Shown one piece after another: positions 16,491 to 29,303 of a stretch of 64,000 nucleotides of DNA. A program made the translations under genes and the position numbers. Position 1 is the stretch's first letter; the number at the start of each line of letters is the position of its first letter. Source of the DNA: Chlorobium sp. N1 (GTDB lineage Bacteria > Bacteroidota > Chlorobiia > Chlorobiales > Chlorobiaceae); the NCBI RefSeq assembly GCF_004332115.1, contig NZ_SJPA01000009.1, positions 1 through 64,000 on the forward strand, written 5' to 3'. The notes under the pieces were generated by a model that worked only from the letters and a program-made list of their open reading frames with translations, did no database searches and was not told where the DNA came from.

Positions 16491-17552
16491 ATGTACAAGA
16501 TCGTATCCATACCCGGCGACGGCATCGGCCCGGAAGTAGTCGCCGGAGCACTTGCCGTCATGCGGCAGGTCACGAAAAAGCACGGCTTCGAGATCCAGGT
16601 CGAGGAGCACCCCTTCGGCGGCGCATCCTACGACCTGCACGGCAGCATGCTGACCGACGAGACCCTCAATGCCTGCCGCGAGTGCGATGCCGTCCTGCTC
16701 GGCGCCGTCGGCGGTCCGAAGTGGGAGAACCTTCCGCACGAGCACAAGCCTGAGGCCGCGCTCCTCAAGATCCGCCGCGAGCTCGGGCTCTTCGCCAACC
16801 TCCGCCCCGCAAAGGTCTACGACGCCCTCGTCGACGCATCGAGCCTGAAGGCCGACGTGGTGCGCGGCACCGACTTCATGGTATTCCGCGAACTGACCGG
16901 CGGCATCTACTTCGGCGAACCGAGAGGCTACGACGAGACGAAAGGCTGGAATACGATGGCCTACGAAAAGCACGAGGTTGAACGCATCGCGCGCCTTGCC
17001 TTCGAGGCGGCCCAGAAGCGCGGCGCCAAGCGCGTCATGTCGATCGACAAGGCCAACGTCCTCGAGGTGTCGCAGTTCTGGAGGAACGAAGTGCACCGCG
17101 TGCACCGCGACTTCCCCGACGTCGAGCTCGCCGACATGTACGTCGACAACGCCGCCATGCAGATCGTGCGCAACCCGAAGCAGTTCGACGTCATCGTCAC
17201 CGGCAACCTCTTCGGCGACATCCTCAGCGACATCGCCGGCATGATCACCGGAAGCCTCGGCATGCTGCCCTCGGCCAGCATCGGACGCATCCACGCCCTC
17301 TATGAGCCGATCCACGGCAGCGCTCCCGACATCGCGGGCAGGAACATCGCCAATCCCATCGCCACCATCGCTTCGGTCGCCATGATGTTCGAGCACAGCT
17401 TCTGCATGCAGGACATCGCAAACGAGATTCATGCAGCCATCGAAGCCGCGCTTGCCGACGGACTTCGCACGGCCGACATCGCAGCTCCCGGAGAGAAAAC
17501 GGTCTCGACGACGGAGATGACGGAGGGTATCCTCCGCCACCTCGGCGCCTGA
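16491..17552 (+). CDS. leuB: 3-isopropylmalate dehydrogenase LeuB
   Basis: 353 residues of the isocitrate/isopropylmalate dehydrogenase family, oxidatively decarboxylating 3-isopropylmalate with NAD. Motifs include the N-terminal IPGDGIGPEVVAGAL, the substrate-binding RRELGLFANLRPAK, the metal-binding region with YVDNAAMQ and GDILSDIAGMITGSLG, and the NAD site EPIHGSAPDIAGRNIANPIA. The cofactor loop residues point to NAD rather than NADP. With cimA in the same operon, this enzyme probably also handles 3-methylmalate in the citramalate route to isoleucine. Confidence 0.96.
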   Translation: MYKIVSIPGDGIGPEVVAGALAVMRQVTKKHGFEIQVEEHPFGGASYDLHGSMLTDETLNACRECDAVLLGAVGGPKWENLPHEHKPEAALLKIRRELGLFANLRPAKVYDALVDASSLKADVVRGTDFMVFRELTGGIYFGEPRGYDETKGWNTMAYEKHEVERIARLAFEAAQKRGAKRVMSIDKANVLEVSQFWRNEVHRVHRDFPDVELADMYVDNAAMQIVRNPKQFDVIVTGNLFGDILSDIAGMITGSLGMLPSASIGRIHALYEPIHGSAPDIAGRNIANPIATIASVAMMFEHSFCMQDIANEIHAAIEAALADGLRTADIAAPGEKTVSTTEMTEGILRHLGA

Positions 17553-17577
17553 GCAGAACGAAAGGGTTTAAGGCACG

Positions 17578-19146
17578 GTGAAAGAAAAGATCCTGGTATT
17601 CGACACAACGCTCCGCGACGGTGAACAGTCCCCCGGAGCGTCCCTGAACGTCCAGGAGAAGGTCGAGATCGCCCGGCAGCTCGAGAAACTCGGGGTGGAC
17701 ATCATCGAGGCGGGCTTTCCCGCCTCCTCCCCCCTGCAGTTCGAAGCGGTCGAGCGCGTCGCCGGCGAGTCCGCCGCCGTCGTCGCAGCCCTCTCACGGG
17801 CAGTCGAATCCGACATCCTCTCGGCCTGGAAGGCACTCAGCAGGGCGAAAAAGCCCCGCATCCACACCTTCATCAGCACCTCCGACATCCACATCCAGGG
17901 CAAGTTCGCCTCCGACCGGTACGGACGCACGCTCGACGAGAAGCGGCGCACCGTCCTCCGGATGGCCGTCGACGCCGTCGCCTACGCGAAAAGCCTGTGC
18001 GGGGATGTCGAGTTCTCCGCAGAGGATGCCGGCCGAACCGACCCCGGCTACCTCGCCGAAATCACCGAAGCGGTCATCGCCGCCGGCGCCACGACCGTGA
18101 ACATCCCCGACACCACCGGCTATACCTGGCCCTCGGAGTTCGGCAGGAAGATCGCCGACCTCCGCTCACGGGTCCCCAATATCGGGGAAGCCACGATCAG
18201 CGTCCACTGCCACAACGACCTCGGACTGGCCGTCGCCAACACGCTCAGCGCCCTTGAAAACGGAGCCCGGCAGGCCGAGTGCAGCATCAACGGCATCGGA
18301 GAGCGGGCCGGCAACGCCTCGCTCGAGGAGATCGTCATGGCCCTCAAGGTCCGCAGCGACCTGCACGACTTCGAAACCGCCGTCGACACCAGGGAGATCT
18401 ACCGGACCAGCCGGATGGTCTCCACGTTCACCGGCATCATCGTCCAGCCGAACAAGGCGATCGTCGGAGAGAACGCCTTCTCGCACGAATCCGGCATCCA
18501 CCAGGACGGCATGCTGAAGAACCGCCAGACCTACGAGGTGATGACCCCGGAATCGGTCGGCGTGCCCAAAACCAGCATCGTCCTCGGCCGCCACTCCGGC
18601 AAGCACGGCCTCAAGGCTCGACTCGAAGCGCTCGGCTACGCCATCGCGGACGAGGAACTCGAGCCTGTCTACCGGCGCTTCATGGAGATAGCCGACAAGA
18701 AGAAAGAGGTCTACGACGACGATCTGCGCTTCCTCATGGGCGACACGCTCGCCGACCGGGGCTCGGCCTACACCCTCGACTACCTGCACATCAACAGCGG
18801 AACCGCGTCCATCCCGACAGCCACCGTCCGGATCCTCTTCCGGGACAGGGTATACGAGGAGTCGGCCACCGGAGACGGGCCGGTCGACGCCTGTTTCAGG
18901 GCGATCGAGCGGGCCCTCTCCATCTCTTCGATGGTCACCGGCTACACCGTCCGTTCGGCCACGGCCGGCCGCGAAGCGCTCGGAGAGGCGCAGGTGCGGA
19001 TCCGCGACGCCGAACGTTCATACACCGGCCGGGGGGTATCGACAGACATCATTGAAGCCAGCGCCAGGGCCTACATCCAGGCGCTCGGCCTCCGACTTGA
19101 ACACGAAGAAAACACCACAAACGAAACCACAGAGCACGGGGTTTAA
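17578..19146 (+). CDS. leuA: 2-isopropylmalate synthase LeuA
   Basis: 522 residues from a GTG start at 17578. It condenses acetyl-CoA with 2-ketoisovalerate, the first committed step of leucine synthesis. It opens with FDTTLRDGEQSPGASL, has the metal-binding SVHCHNDLGLAVANTL and GERAGNASLEEIVMAL, and the HESGIHQDG stretch. The C-terminal leucine-binding regulatory domain runs from about residue 385 (GTASIPTATV...ISSMVTGYTV) to the end, so feedback inhibition is expected. It is paralogous to the cimA product at the end of the operon. Confidence 0.96.
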   Translation: MKEKILVFDTTLRDGEQSPGASLNVQEKVEIARQLEKLGVDIIEAGFPASSPLQFEAVERVAGESAAVVAALSRAVESDILSAWKALSRAKKPRIHTFISTSDIHIQGKFASDRYGRTLDEKRRTVLRMAVDAVAYAKSLCGDVEFSAEDAGRTDPGYLAEITEAVIAAGATTVNIPDTTGYTWPSEFGRKIADLRSRVPNIGEATISVHCHNDLGLAVANTLSALENGARQAECSINGIGERAGNASLEEIVMALKVRSDLHDFETAVDTREIYRTSRMVSTFTGIIVQPNKAIVGENAFSHESGIHQDGMLKNRQTYEVMTPESVGVPKTSIVLGRHSGKHGLKARLEALGYAIADEELEPVYRRFMEIADKKKEVYDDDLRFLMGDTLADRGSAYTLDYLHINSGTASIPTATVRILFRDRVYEESATGDGPVDACFRAIERALSISSMVTGYTVRSATAGREALGEAQVRIRDAERSYTGRGVSTDIIEASARAYIQALGLRLEHEENTTNETTEHGV

Positions 19147-19151
19147 GAATT

Positions 19152-20447
19152 ATGGCACAGACAATAACCCAGAAAATCCTTTCAAGGGCGGCAAACCGCA
19201 AGTTCGTCGACGCCGGCGAAAACGTATGGCTTAACGTCGACGTCCTCCTCACCCATGACGTCTGCGGACCGCCGACCTTCGACATCTTCAACCATGAGTT
19301 CGGAGCCGGCGCCAAAGTCTGGGATCCGGAGAAGGTCGTCGTCCTTCCCGACCACTACATCTTCACCTCGAACGAGCACGCACGGCGCAACATCGACCTC
19401 CTGCGCAAGTTCGCGGCCGAGCAGCACCTCCCCAACTACTATGACGTCGGAACGGAGCGCTACAAGGGCGTCTGCCACGTCGCGCTCGCCGAAGAGGGCT
19501 TCAACGTCCCCGGCACCGTGCTCTTCGGCACCGACTCGCACACCTGCACCTCGGGCGCGTTCGGCATGTTCGGCTCCGGCATCGGCAACACCGACGCCGC
19601 ATTCATCCTCGGTACCGGGAAGCTCTGGGAAAAGGTGCCCGAATCGATGAAGTTCACCTTCGACGGGGTAATGCCCGAGTACCTCATGGCCAAGGACCTG
19701 ATCCTGCAGATCCTCGGCGACATCGGCACCGACGGGGCCACCTACCGCGCCCTCGAGTTCGACGGCGAGGCGATCCACAGCCTGCCGATGGAGGAGCGCA
19801 TGACGCTCACCAACATGGCCATCGAGGCCGGCGGCATGAGCGGCATCATCGCCGTCGACGAGGTCACCGAGGCCTTCGTGAAGGCCCGCACCTCGAAGCC
19901 CTACGAGATCTTCCACAGCGACCCCGACGCCAGGTACCACAGCGTCCACCGCTACGACGTCTCGAAGCTCGAGCCGGTCGTCGCCAAGCCGCACAGCCCC
20001 GACAACCTCGCCACCGTGCGCAGCGTCGAGGGAACGCCCATCACCAAATCCTACATCGGCTCCTGCACCGGCGGCAAGCTGACCGACTTCAGGATGGCCG
20101 CAAAGATCCTCTACGGCCAGAAGGTGGCCATCACGACGAACATCGTGCCCGCCACCGTCCAGGTCGCAGCCGGCCTCGATAGCGAGACGCACGAAGGAAA
20201 AACGCTCCGCGAGATCTTCGTGGAGTCGGGATGCAACATCGCCCTCCCCTCCTGCGCAGCCTGCCTCGGAGGCCCGTCGGACACCTTCGGACGTTCGGTC
20301 GACCGCGACGTCGTCGTCTCGACGACCAACCGCAACTTCCCCGGCCGGATGGGCAGCAAGCAGGCCGAGGTCTACCTGGCCTCACCGCTCACGGCGGCGG
20401 CATCGGCCATCACCGGCAAGCTCACCGACCCGAGGGACTTCCTCTGA
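19152..20447 (+). CDS. leuC: Isopropylmalate isomerase large subunit LeuC
   Basis: 431 residues, of the shorter aconitase-family type shared with archaeal LeuC/HacA rather than the ~470-residue E. coli form. [4Fe-4S] ligands are visible in IGSCTGGK and the PSCAACLGG motif near residue 365. Substrate-binding features include FGTDSHTCTSGAFGMFGSGIG. With LeuD it converts 2- to 3-isopropylmalate. It probably also isomerises citramalate for the isoleucine branch, since no second isomerase is present in the operon. It starts five bases after leuA. Confidence 0.94.
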   Translation: MAQTITQKILSRAANRKFVDAGENVWLNVDVLLTHDVCGPPTFDIFNHEFGAGAKVWDPEKVVVLPDHYIFTSNEHARRNIDLLRKFAAEQHLPNYYDVGTERYKGVCHVALAEEGFNVPGTVLFGTDSHTCTSGAFGMFGSGIGNTDAAFILGTGKLWEKVPESMKFTFDGVMPEYLMAKDLILQILGDIGTDGATYRALEFDGEAIHSLPMEERMTLTNMAIEAGGMSGIIAVDEVTEAFVKARTSKPYEIFHSDPDARYHSVHRYDVSKLEPVVAKPHSPDNLATVRSVEGTPITKSYIGSCTGGKLTDFRMAAKILYGQKVAITTNIVPATVQVAAGLDSETHEGKTLREIFVESGCNIALPSCAACLGGPSDTFGRSVDRDVVVSTTNRNFPGRMGSKQAEVYLASPLTAAASAITGKLTDPRDFL

Positions 20448-20487
20448 GAAACCGCACAGAACAGAACCTGAACTGAGAAGAAACACC

Positions 20488-21060
20488 ATGGAAAGCATCA
20501 TACAGGGAAAAGCCTTCGTACTCGGCAAGAACATCGACACCGACCAGATCATCCCGGCCGAGCACCTCGTCTACAGCCTCTCCGACCCCGAGGAGGTGAA
20601 GCTCTACGGCAAATACGCCCTCTCCGGCGTACCGCCGGCCCAGGCCGGCCTTCCCGAGGGCAACATCCCCTTCGTCAGCGAAGGGAGCTTCAAGAGCGAC
20701 TACTCGGTCATCATCGCCGCCGAGAACTTCGGCTGCGGCTCCTCGAGGGAGCACGCCCCCTTCGCCCTGCAGGTTGCCGGCGCGAAAGCCATCGTCGCCG
20801 AATCCTACGCGCGCATCTTCTACCGCAACTGCGTCGACGGCGGCTTCGTCATCCCCTACGAGACCGCGGAGCACCTGACGGAGTTCGTGAAGACCGGCGA
20901 CGAGGTGAAAATCGACATCGCAGCCAACACGCTCGAGAACCTCACCACCGGCAACACTTACAGCCTCAATCCCCTCGGCGACGTCTTCGACATCGTCGAG
21001 GCCGGCGGCATCTTCGCCTACGCCCGCAAGGAAAACCTGATGGAAAGGACCGATTCATGA
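20488..21060 (+). CDS. leuD: Isopropylmalate isomerase small subunit LeuD
   Basis: 190 residues, the swivel domain of the LeuCD heterodimer. Signature motifs are KNIDTDQIIPAEHLVY near residue 12 and FGCGSSREHAPFAL near 75, which contributes active-site residues. Its TGA overlaps the cimA ATG by 4 bases (ATGA), linking translation of the isomerase to the citramalate synthase. It completes the aconitase-like enzyme with LeuC. Confidence 0.95.
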   Translation: MESIIQGKAFVLGKNIDTDQIIPAEHLVYSLSDPEEVKLYGKYALSGVPPAQAGLPEGNIPFVSEGSFKSDYSVIIAAENFGCGSSREHAPFALQVAGAKAIVAESYARIFYRNCVDGGFVIPYETAEHLTEFVKTGDEVKIDIAANTLENLTTGNTYSLNPLGDVFDIVEAGGIFAYARKENLMERTDS

Positions 21061-22655
21061 CTGGCACAGGGAAGAAGGTGGAGCTCTACGACACGACGCT
21101 GCGCGACGGAACCCAGGGAGAGCACATCAACCTCTCCCTGCAGGACAAGCTGCTCATCGCCCAGCGGCTCGACGAGTTCGGCATGGACTATATCGAAGGC
21201 GGCTGGCCGAGCAGCAACCCGAAAGACGAAGAGTTCTTCAGAAAGGCGGCAGCGCTTGAGCTCCGCCACTCCAGGCTCTGCGCGTTCGGCTCGACGGCCC
21301 GCCGTTCCGGCGACGTAGAGAGCGACGTGAACCTCCTGGGCCTCGTCAGGTGCCAGGCCCCGGTCATCACCATCTTCGGCAAGACATGGAGGGCGCATTC
21401 GGAGAAAGGCCTCGGCATCTCCGACGCCGAGAACCGAGCCCTGATCCGCAACTCGGTAGCCTTCCTGAAGGATGCCGGCCGCGAGGTCTTCTTCGACGCC
21501 GAGCACTTTTTCGACGGATGGAAGGACGACCGCGCCTTCGCCCTCGACATGCTCAAGGCCGCAGAAGAGGGCGGAGCGAGCCGCATGGTTCTTTGCGACA
21601 CCAACGGCGGCACGCTGCCGCACGAGATCTCGGCCATCGTCGAAGACGTCAGGAAGCACACCTCCGTCCCCGTCGGCATCCACTGCCACAACGACAGCGA
21701 GCTTGCCGTCGCCAACTCGATCGCCGCAGTCATGGCCGGCGCGACCCACGTACAGGGCACCATCAACGGCATCGGCGAACGGTGCGGCAACGCCAACATC
21801 CTGAGCATCATCGCCAACCTCGTGCTCAAGCTCCCCCAAACCGGAGCCTCGGTACCGGACCTCGCCCAGCTGACCTCGCTCTCGCGCTTCGTCTACGAGA
21901 TCCTCAACCTCCCTCCGGATTCGAAAGCACCCTTCGTCGGCCGCTCGGCATTCGCCCACAAGGGCGGCATCCACGTCAGCGCCGTCATGAAGGAGAGTTC
22001 GCTCTACGAGCACATCGATCCCGCCCTCGTCGGCAACCGCCAGCGCGTACTGGTCTCGGAACTGGCCGGCCAGAGCAACATCCGCTACCGGGCCAGGGAG
22101 CTCGGCATCACGATCCCCGAGGACGGAGAGCAGATCAAAAAGATCGTCCTGCACGTCAAGGACCTTGAAAACCGGGGATACCAGTTCGACGGCGCCGAAG
22201 CCTCGTTCGAGCTGATCCTGCAGAAGGAGCTCGGTTCCTTCAAGCCCTACTTCGAGGTGATCGAAAGCAAGGTGTACGTCGAATCCAGCCTGGAAGGCCG
22301 CAACGTCGACCAGGCGGTCATGAAGGTCCGGGTCGGCAACGAGACCGAGCATATCGCTGCCGACGGCGACGGCCCAGTCAACGCGCTCGACAAGGCGCTG
22401 AGAAAAGCGCTCATCCGCTTCTACCCCGAGATCAAGGGAATCAAACTCGTCGACTACAAGGTCCGCGTCCTCGAAGAGAAACGCGGCACCAGCGCCAGAG
22501 TGAGGGTGCTCATCGAAACCGGCAACGGCCGCACCACATGGGGCACCGTCGGCGTATCGACCAACATCATCGAGGCCAGCCTCCGGGCCCTCGAGGACAG
22601 CATGAACTACCACCTCTTCACCCTGAAGGCCCCGAAGCCCGAACCCGCCCTCTGA
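21057..22655 (+). CDS. cimA: (R)-citramalate synthase CimA
   Basis: 532 residues of the LeuA-like superfamily, resembling the citramalate synthase subfamily rather than LeuA: the N-terminus reads [19 protein letters not shown] followed by [16 protein letters not shown], and the metal motif is [15 protein letters not shown]. It makes citramalate from pyruvate and acetyl-CoA, bypassing threonine deaminase in isoleucine synthesis, a route reported for green sulfur bacteria. The C-terminal regulatory domain (from about 400) suggests isoleucine feedback. Absence of ilvA from the operon fits. Confidence 0.93.
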   Translation: MTGTGKKVELYDTTLRDGTQGEHINLSLQDKLLIAQRLDEFGMDYIEGGWPSSNPKDEEFFRKAAALELRHSRLCAFGSTARRSGDVESDVNLLGLVRCQAPVITIFGKTWRAHSEKGLGISDAENRALIRNSVAFLKDAGREVFFDAEHFFDGWKDDRAFALDMLKAAEEGGASRMVLCDTNGGTLPHEISAIVEDVRKHTSVPVGIHCHNDSELAVANSIAAVMAGATHVQGTINGIGERCGNANILSIIANLVLKLPQTGASVPDLAQLTSLSRFVYEILNLPPDSKAPFVGRSAFAHKGGIHVSAVMKESSLYEHIDPALVGNRQRVLVSELAGQSNIRYRARELGITIPEDGEQIKKIVLHVKDLENRGYQFDGAEASFELILQKELGSFKPYFEVIESKVYVESSLEGRNVDQAVMKVRVGNETEHIAADGDGPVNALDKALRKALIRFYPEIKGIKLVDYKVRVLEEKRGTSARVRVLIETGNGRTTWGTVGVSTNIIEASLRALEDSMNYHLFTLKAPKPEPAL

Positions 22656-22667
22656 CGAACGCACGAA

Positions 22668-22690
22668 GGGCCGGCATCCGCTGCCGGCCC
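22668..22690 (+). terminator. Probable terminator of the ilv-leu-cim operon
   Basis: GGGCCGGCA (22668-22676) pairs with TGCCGGCCC (22682-22690) around TCCGC, 12 bases after the cimA stop. The T content downstream is modest (CTCGCTTGCC). The hairpin is strong and the operon ends here, so termination is likely. Confidence 0.65.
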
Positions 22691-22836
22691 CTCGCTTGCC
22701 GTTACCATATTTTCTGCGTATTATATCCTATACTATCCGACAGAGACCGACAAACCGTCTCTCACGGATACACCCCATGGCGCAGCCGCGCCGGAGCACC
22801 GGGGCGATTCCGCCAACCCCTCGCGTCCATCCGCCC

Positions 22837-23508
22837 ATGCGCATACACGATCTCGACCCGGAGAACCGTCCGCGGGAACGCTTCCTCTCCAGCGGCCCCT
22901 CAGCGCTCAGCTCGGCAGAGCTCCTTGCCCTCATCCTCCGCTCCGGCACCAAACACCTCAACATCGTCGACACCTGCCAGCGCATCATCGCCGAGAACGG
23001 GCTGGAGAAACTCGCCTCGATGACGCTGCGGGAGCTGCAGAAGACACCGGGCATCGGCCAGGCCAAGGCGATGCAGATCGTCGCCATCTTCGAGCTCAAC
23101 AACCGCCTGAGCCACAAGAAGAACGCAAACCGCCGCATACAGGGCGCCAGGGACGTGTACGAGTACATGAAGGGACGGATCCCCGACGAGACGCAGGAAC
23201 ACCTCTTCGTGCTCCACCTGAACACGAAGAACCAGGTCACCCGGTGCGTCCGCTCCACCGTCGGGACCCTCAACGCCTCTCTCATCCATCCGAGGGAGGT
23301 GTTCAAGTCGGCCATCCGCGAGAGCGCCCACGCGATAATTCTCGTCCATAATCACCCATCGGGGGACACCGAGCCGAGCAACGCCGACCGCCAGGTGACC
23401 ACGCTCCTCAAACAGGCGAGCGCCGTCATCCAGATCGACCTGCTCGATCACGTCATCGTCGGAAAGACCGGCTGGTTCAGCTTCCGGGAAAGCGGCCTGC
23501 TCGGCTGA
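22837..23508 (+). CDS. radC: RadC/JAB-domain protein
   Basis: 223 residues, the normal RadC size. An N-terminal helix-hairpin-helix part ([37 protein letters not shown]) precedes a JAB/MPN metalloprotease-like domain with the zinc motif [16 protein letters not shown]. The start is placed at [16 protein letters not shown], where family similarity begins. An in-frame ATG at 22777 would add 20 residues. RadC's old link to DNA repair is unsupported experimentally in E. coli, so the function is uncertain. It stands alone after the ilv operon and converges on the cold-shock gene. Confidence 0.88.
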   Translation: MRIHDLDPENRPRERFLSSGPSALSSAELLALILRSGTKHLNIVDTCQRIIAENGLEKLASMTLRELQKTPGIGQAKAMQIVAIFELNNRLSHKKNANRRIQGARDVYEYMKGRIPDETQEHLFVLHLNTKNQVTRCVRSTVGTLNASLIHPREVFKSAIRESAHAIILVHNHPSGDTEPSNADRQVTTLLKQASAVIQIDLLDHVIVGKTGWFSFRESGLLG

Positions 23509-23514
23509 GAAGCC

Positions 23515-23808
23515 CTACTCCCCCAAGAATCCGGCCGGGGCGGACGTTTCCCCGGACGCAGCATCCTGCACTGCGGAAGAAGAGGCCTGAGCGGCCTCGG
23601 AGGGCAGTTCACGGACATTCTTGGCCTGGAGGCCTTTCTGGGTGGTATCGATCTCGAAATCGACATCGGCGTCCTGGTTCAGCACCTTGAAGGGCTGGTC
23701 GCTTTCGATTGCGGAAAAATGCACGAAAATGTCCTCCCCGCCTTCGGGGTGGAGGATGAAACCGTACCCTTTCTTCCCGTCAAACCATTTCACTTTACTT
23801 CTTGCCAT
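23515..23808 (-). CDS. Cold-shock domain protein with Ser/Ala-rich tail
   Basis: From ATG 23808 the product is 97 residues. Residues 1-65 are a cold-shock domain with both RNA-binding motifs (KGYGFI and DIFVHFSAI). The last ~33 residues are a low-complexity Ser/Ala/Glu tail. Typical CspA proteins stop near 67-70 residues. It binds single-stranded nucleic acid and probably acts as an RNA chaperone. An ATG three codons upstream (23817) is possible; neither start has a good Shine-Dalgarno sequence. It ends 6 bases from the radC stop, convergent. Confidence 0.88.
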   Translation of the reverse strand: MARSKVKWFDGKKGYGFILHPEGGEDIFVHFSAIESDQPFKVLNQDADVDFEIDTTQKGLQAKNVRELPSEAAQASSSAVQDAASGETSAPAGFLGE

Positions 23809-24029
23809 AACGAGCATACTGATTTATCATTGTTCATACCGCGGCAGTACGGCATAGGGGTTTGCGGTTGCCTTGCCATTTGCTTATGAGCGAATATATA
23901 CAATATTGCCATCACTTCACACCACACACGGATGTTGCAATGTTATTACACTCTTAATCCAGGATATCACGCAACCGACACCGTCCCCCGGAACGACATA
24001 TACATAAACCACCCAAAAGAGCAGACAGC

Positions 24030-24761
24030 ATGAAACAGGTCATCGTCATCACGGGAGCCGGCAAAGGCATCGGCCGGGCCATCGCCCTGGAATTTGCGGC
24101 AGCCGCCGCCCGGAACACGGAGTTCGAACCGCTTCTCGTCCTCGCGTCCCGCACGCCCGAAGAGCTTGAACGGCTCGCCGAAGAGTGCCGGGGATACGGC
24201 GCGGAAGCCGAAACTGCGGTGCTCGACATCGCAGACACCTCCGGGCTGGACGACTTCGTCGAGGGCATCGTCAGGCGGCACGGCCGTATAGACTGCCTCG
24301 TCAACAACGCAGGAGTCGGCAGCTTCAAGCCGTTCCTGGAGATGAGCGAAGAGGATTACGAGCTGATGGCCGGCGTCAACATGAAAGGGACCTTCTTCCT
24401 TACCCAGAAGGTGTTCCGGCACATGGAAGGCCGTCGTTCCGGGCACATCTTCTTCATCACCTCCGTCGCCGCCCGGAAGGCATTCCCCTCCTCCTCCATC
24501 TACTCGATGACGAAGTTCGCGCAGGACGGACTCGTCGAAGCCGTCCGCATCTATGCGCGCAGGTGCGGGGTCAGGGTGACGAACGTCATGCCGGGCGCCG
24601 TGCTGACCCCGATGTGGGGAGCGGTCGACGAGGAGATGAAGAGCGTCATGATGATGCCGGAGGACATCTCGGGACCGGTCGTGGAAACCTACCTTATGGC
24701 GAAGCGCACCGTCGTCGAGGAGCTGGTACTGCGTCCGGTCGGCGGCGACATCAACGAGTAA
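24030..24761 (+). CDS. Sepiapterin reductase (L-threo-tetrahydrobiopterin forming), SDR family
   Basis: 243 residues of the short-chain dehydrogenase family. It has the TGAGKGIG nucleotide-binding motif at 8-15, NNAG at 92-95, and the catalytic set Ser145, Tyr158 and Lys162 (YSMTK). The overall sequence closely follows the Chlorobium tepidum sepiapterin reductase, including FFLTQ, SGHIFFITSVAA, the PGAVLTPMWG loop and MMMPEDI. That enzyme makes L-threo-tetrahydrobiopterin, the base of the Chlorobium pterin glycoside. The assignment rests on my recall of that protein, not on a search. A terminator follows, so it is monocistronic. Confidence 0.85.
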   Translation: MKQVIVITGAGKGIGRAIALEFAAAAARNTEFEPLLVLASRTPEELERLAEECRGYGAEAETAVLDIADTSGLDDFVEGIVRRHGRIDCLVNNAGVGSFKPFLEMSEEDYELMAGVNMKGTFFLTQKVFRHMEGRRSGHIFFITSVAARKAFPSSSIYSMTKFAQDGLVEAVRIYARRCGVRVTNVMPGAVLTPMWGAVDEEMKSVMMMPEDISGPVVETYLMAKRTVVEELVLRPVGGDINE

Positions 24762-24769
24762 AGGAAGGA

Positions 24770-24813
24770 GCGGCGCCGAAATAGCGCCGCCCCGTCTGGG
24801 AAAGATCGGGTTT
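24770..24813 (+). terminator. Intrinsic terminator after sepiapterin reductase
   Basis: GCGGCGC (24770-24776) and GCGCCGC (24784-24790) form a perfect stem with a CGAAATA loop just after the stop codon. A second short C/G pairing precedes TTTTT near 24811. Together they look like a working terminator. Confidence 0.65.
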
Positions 24814-24862
24814 TTGCCTTATTTTCATCCACTTACCATAGCAATCACAAGACACAAGCGCC

Positions 24863-25318
24863 ATGAGCCTCAAGGAACAGATAGACGCCGACCTGAAAGC
24901 CGCAATGAAAAGCGGTGAAAAAACCCGCCTGACCGCGATCCGCTCCATCAGGGCGGCGCTGCTCGAAAAGGAGGTCTCCATCCGCGTCGGAGGGAAGGCC
25001 GAACTGAGTGAGGACCAGGAAATGGACGTGCTTTCGAGCCTGGCCAAGCGCCGCCGCGACGCCATCGAGCAGTTCAACGCCGGAGGAAGGGCCGACCTGG
25101 CCGAAAACGAGGAGGCCGAACTGAAGGTCATCGAAACCTACCTGCCGGAACCCGCCGGGGCCGAAGAGATCGAGGCCGTGGTGCGCGAGGTCATCGCGAA
25201 AACCGGTGCCTCGTCCATGAAGGATATGGGGCGCGTCATGGGAGAATCCATGAAGGCCCTCAAAGGCAAGGCCGACGGCAGCGCCGTGCAGGCGGCCGTC
25301 AAGGCGCTCCTTTCCTGA
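24863..25318 (+). CDS. YqeY/GatB-like domain protein
   Basis: 151 residues of the YqeY family, whose all-helical fold is shared with the C-terminal tRNA-binding part of GatB. Visible conserved blocks are the N-terminal [29 protein letters not shown], and [20 protein letters not shown], ending with [19 protein letters not shown] role in tRNA-dependent amidation or other tRNA handling is inferred from the fold only. It precedes serS by 31 bases and is probably co-transcribed with it. Confidence 0.9.
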   Translation: MSLKEQIDADLKAAMKSGEKTRLTAIRSIRAALLEKEVSIRVGGKAELSEDQEMDVLSSLAKRRRDAIEQFNAGGRADLAENEEAELKVIETYLPEPAGAEEIEAVVREVIAKTGASSMKDMGRVMGESMKALKGKADGSAVQAAVKALLS

Positions 25319-25349
25319 CAACCACTTTTCCCCACAGACCAACGGAACC

Positions 25350-26622
25350 ATGCTCGACATCAACTACATACGCCAGAACCCCGAAGAGGTCGCAGCCATG
25401 CTCCAGGCCCGCCAGCTGTCCGGCGAGGAGCCGAAGCTTCGGCGGCTGCTTGAGGCAGACACGCTTCGCCGGGAGCTGGTGCAGAAGAGCGACGAGCTGA
25501 AAGCCGAGCGCAACGAAACCTCCAGGGAGGTCGGCCGGCGGAAGAAGAGCGGCGAAGCGGCCGAAGAGCTGATCGCCAGGATGCAGTCGGTCGGAGAGGA
25601 GATCTCCGAACTCGACCGGAAGCTCTCCGGGCTGAACCTGGAGATGGAGGAGATCCTGCTCGCACTCCCGAACCGGCTCGACCCCTCCGTTCCCGTCGGC
25701 CGCACGGCCGAAGACAACGTGGTCTTCGGCGAGCCGGTGCATTTCAGCCACCCGCTGGAGTTCGACGTCAAGGACCACCTGGAGCTCGGCCGCTCGCTCG
25801 GCATACTCGATTTCGAACGCGGAGCCAAGATCACGGGAGCCGGCTTCCCGGTCTACGTCGGAAAGGGAGCCCGGCTTGAGCGGGCACTGCTGAACTTCAT
25901 GCTCGACCGGCATACCGAAGAGCACGGCTACCGGGAGATCTTCCCGCCCTTCATGGTAAACCGCGACTCGCTGAGGGGAACGGGCCAGTGGCCGAAGTTC
26001 GCCGACCAGGTCTACCACATGGAGGAGGACGAGCTCTATGCCATCCCCACGGCCGAAGTGCCGGTGACGAACATGCACCGCGACGAACTGCTTCCGGCAG
26101 AATCCCTTCCCATCGCCTATGCCGCCTATTCGGCCTGCTTCCGCCGCGAAGCCGGCAGCTACGGCAAGGACACGAGAGGGTTCCTCAGGGTGCACCAGTT
26201 CAACAAGGTGGAGATGGTGCAGTTCACCAGGCCGGAGGACTCCTACCGCACGCTCGAGGCGATCCGCAGCCACGCCGAGGCGATCCTCTGCGCCCTGGAA
26301 ATACCCTACCGGGTGCTCCTGCTCTGCAGCGGGGACATCAGCGCCAATGCGGCGAAGTGCTATGACATCGAAGTGTGGTCTCCGGCGGAGCAGAAGTACC
26401 TCGAGGCCTCGAGCTGCTCGAACTTCGAGGACTACCAGGCCCGTCGCGCCAGTATCCGGTTCAGGCCGGAGGCCAAGGGCAAGCCCGCCTTCGTGCATAC
26501 CCTCAACGGATCGGGCCTTGCCACCACGCGCCTCATGGTCTCCATCCTCGAGCACTACCAGACCCCCGAAGGGGGCATCAGGGTGCCTGAGGTGCTCGTA
26601 CCCTATACGGGATTCCGCGAGA

Positions 26623-26639
<17 letters not shown>
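25350..26639 (+). CDS. serS: Seryl-tRNA synthetase SerS
   Basis: 429 residues, standard length. The N-terminal antiparallel coiled-coil (about 30-100) contacts the long variable arm of tRNA-Ser. The class II catalytic core follows, with motif 2 [19 protein letters not shown] and motif 3 [15 protein letters not shown]. It charges tRNA-Ser (and tRNA-Sec where present). Its 3' end overlaps the metX 3' end by 17 bases on the opposite strand. Confidence 0.97.
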
Positions 26640-29252
<2,613 letters not shown>

Positions 29253-29303
29253 TTACAAGCCGCAGCCAAGAGAGACAGCCCCCCTCAACACCGACCAGCA
29301 GTT

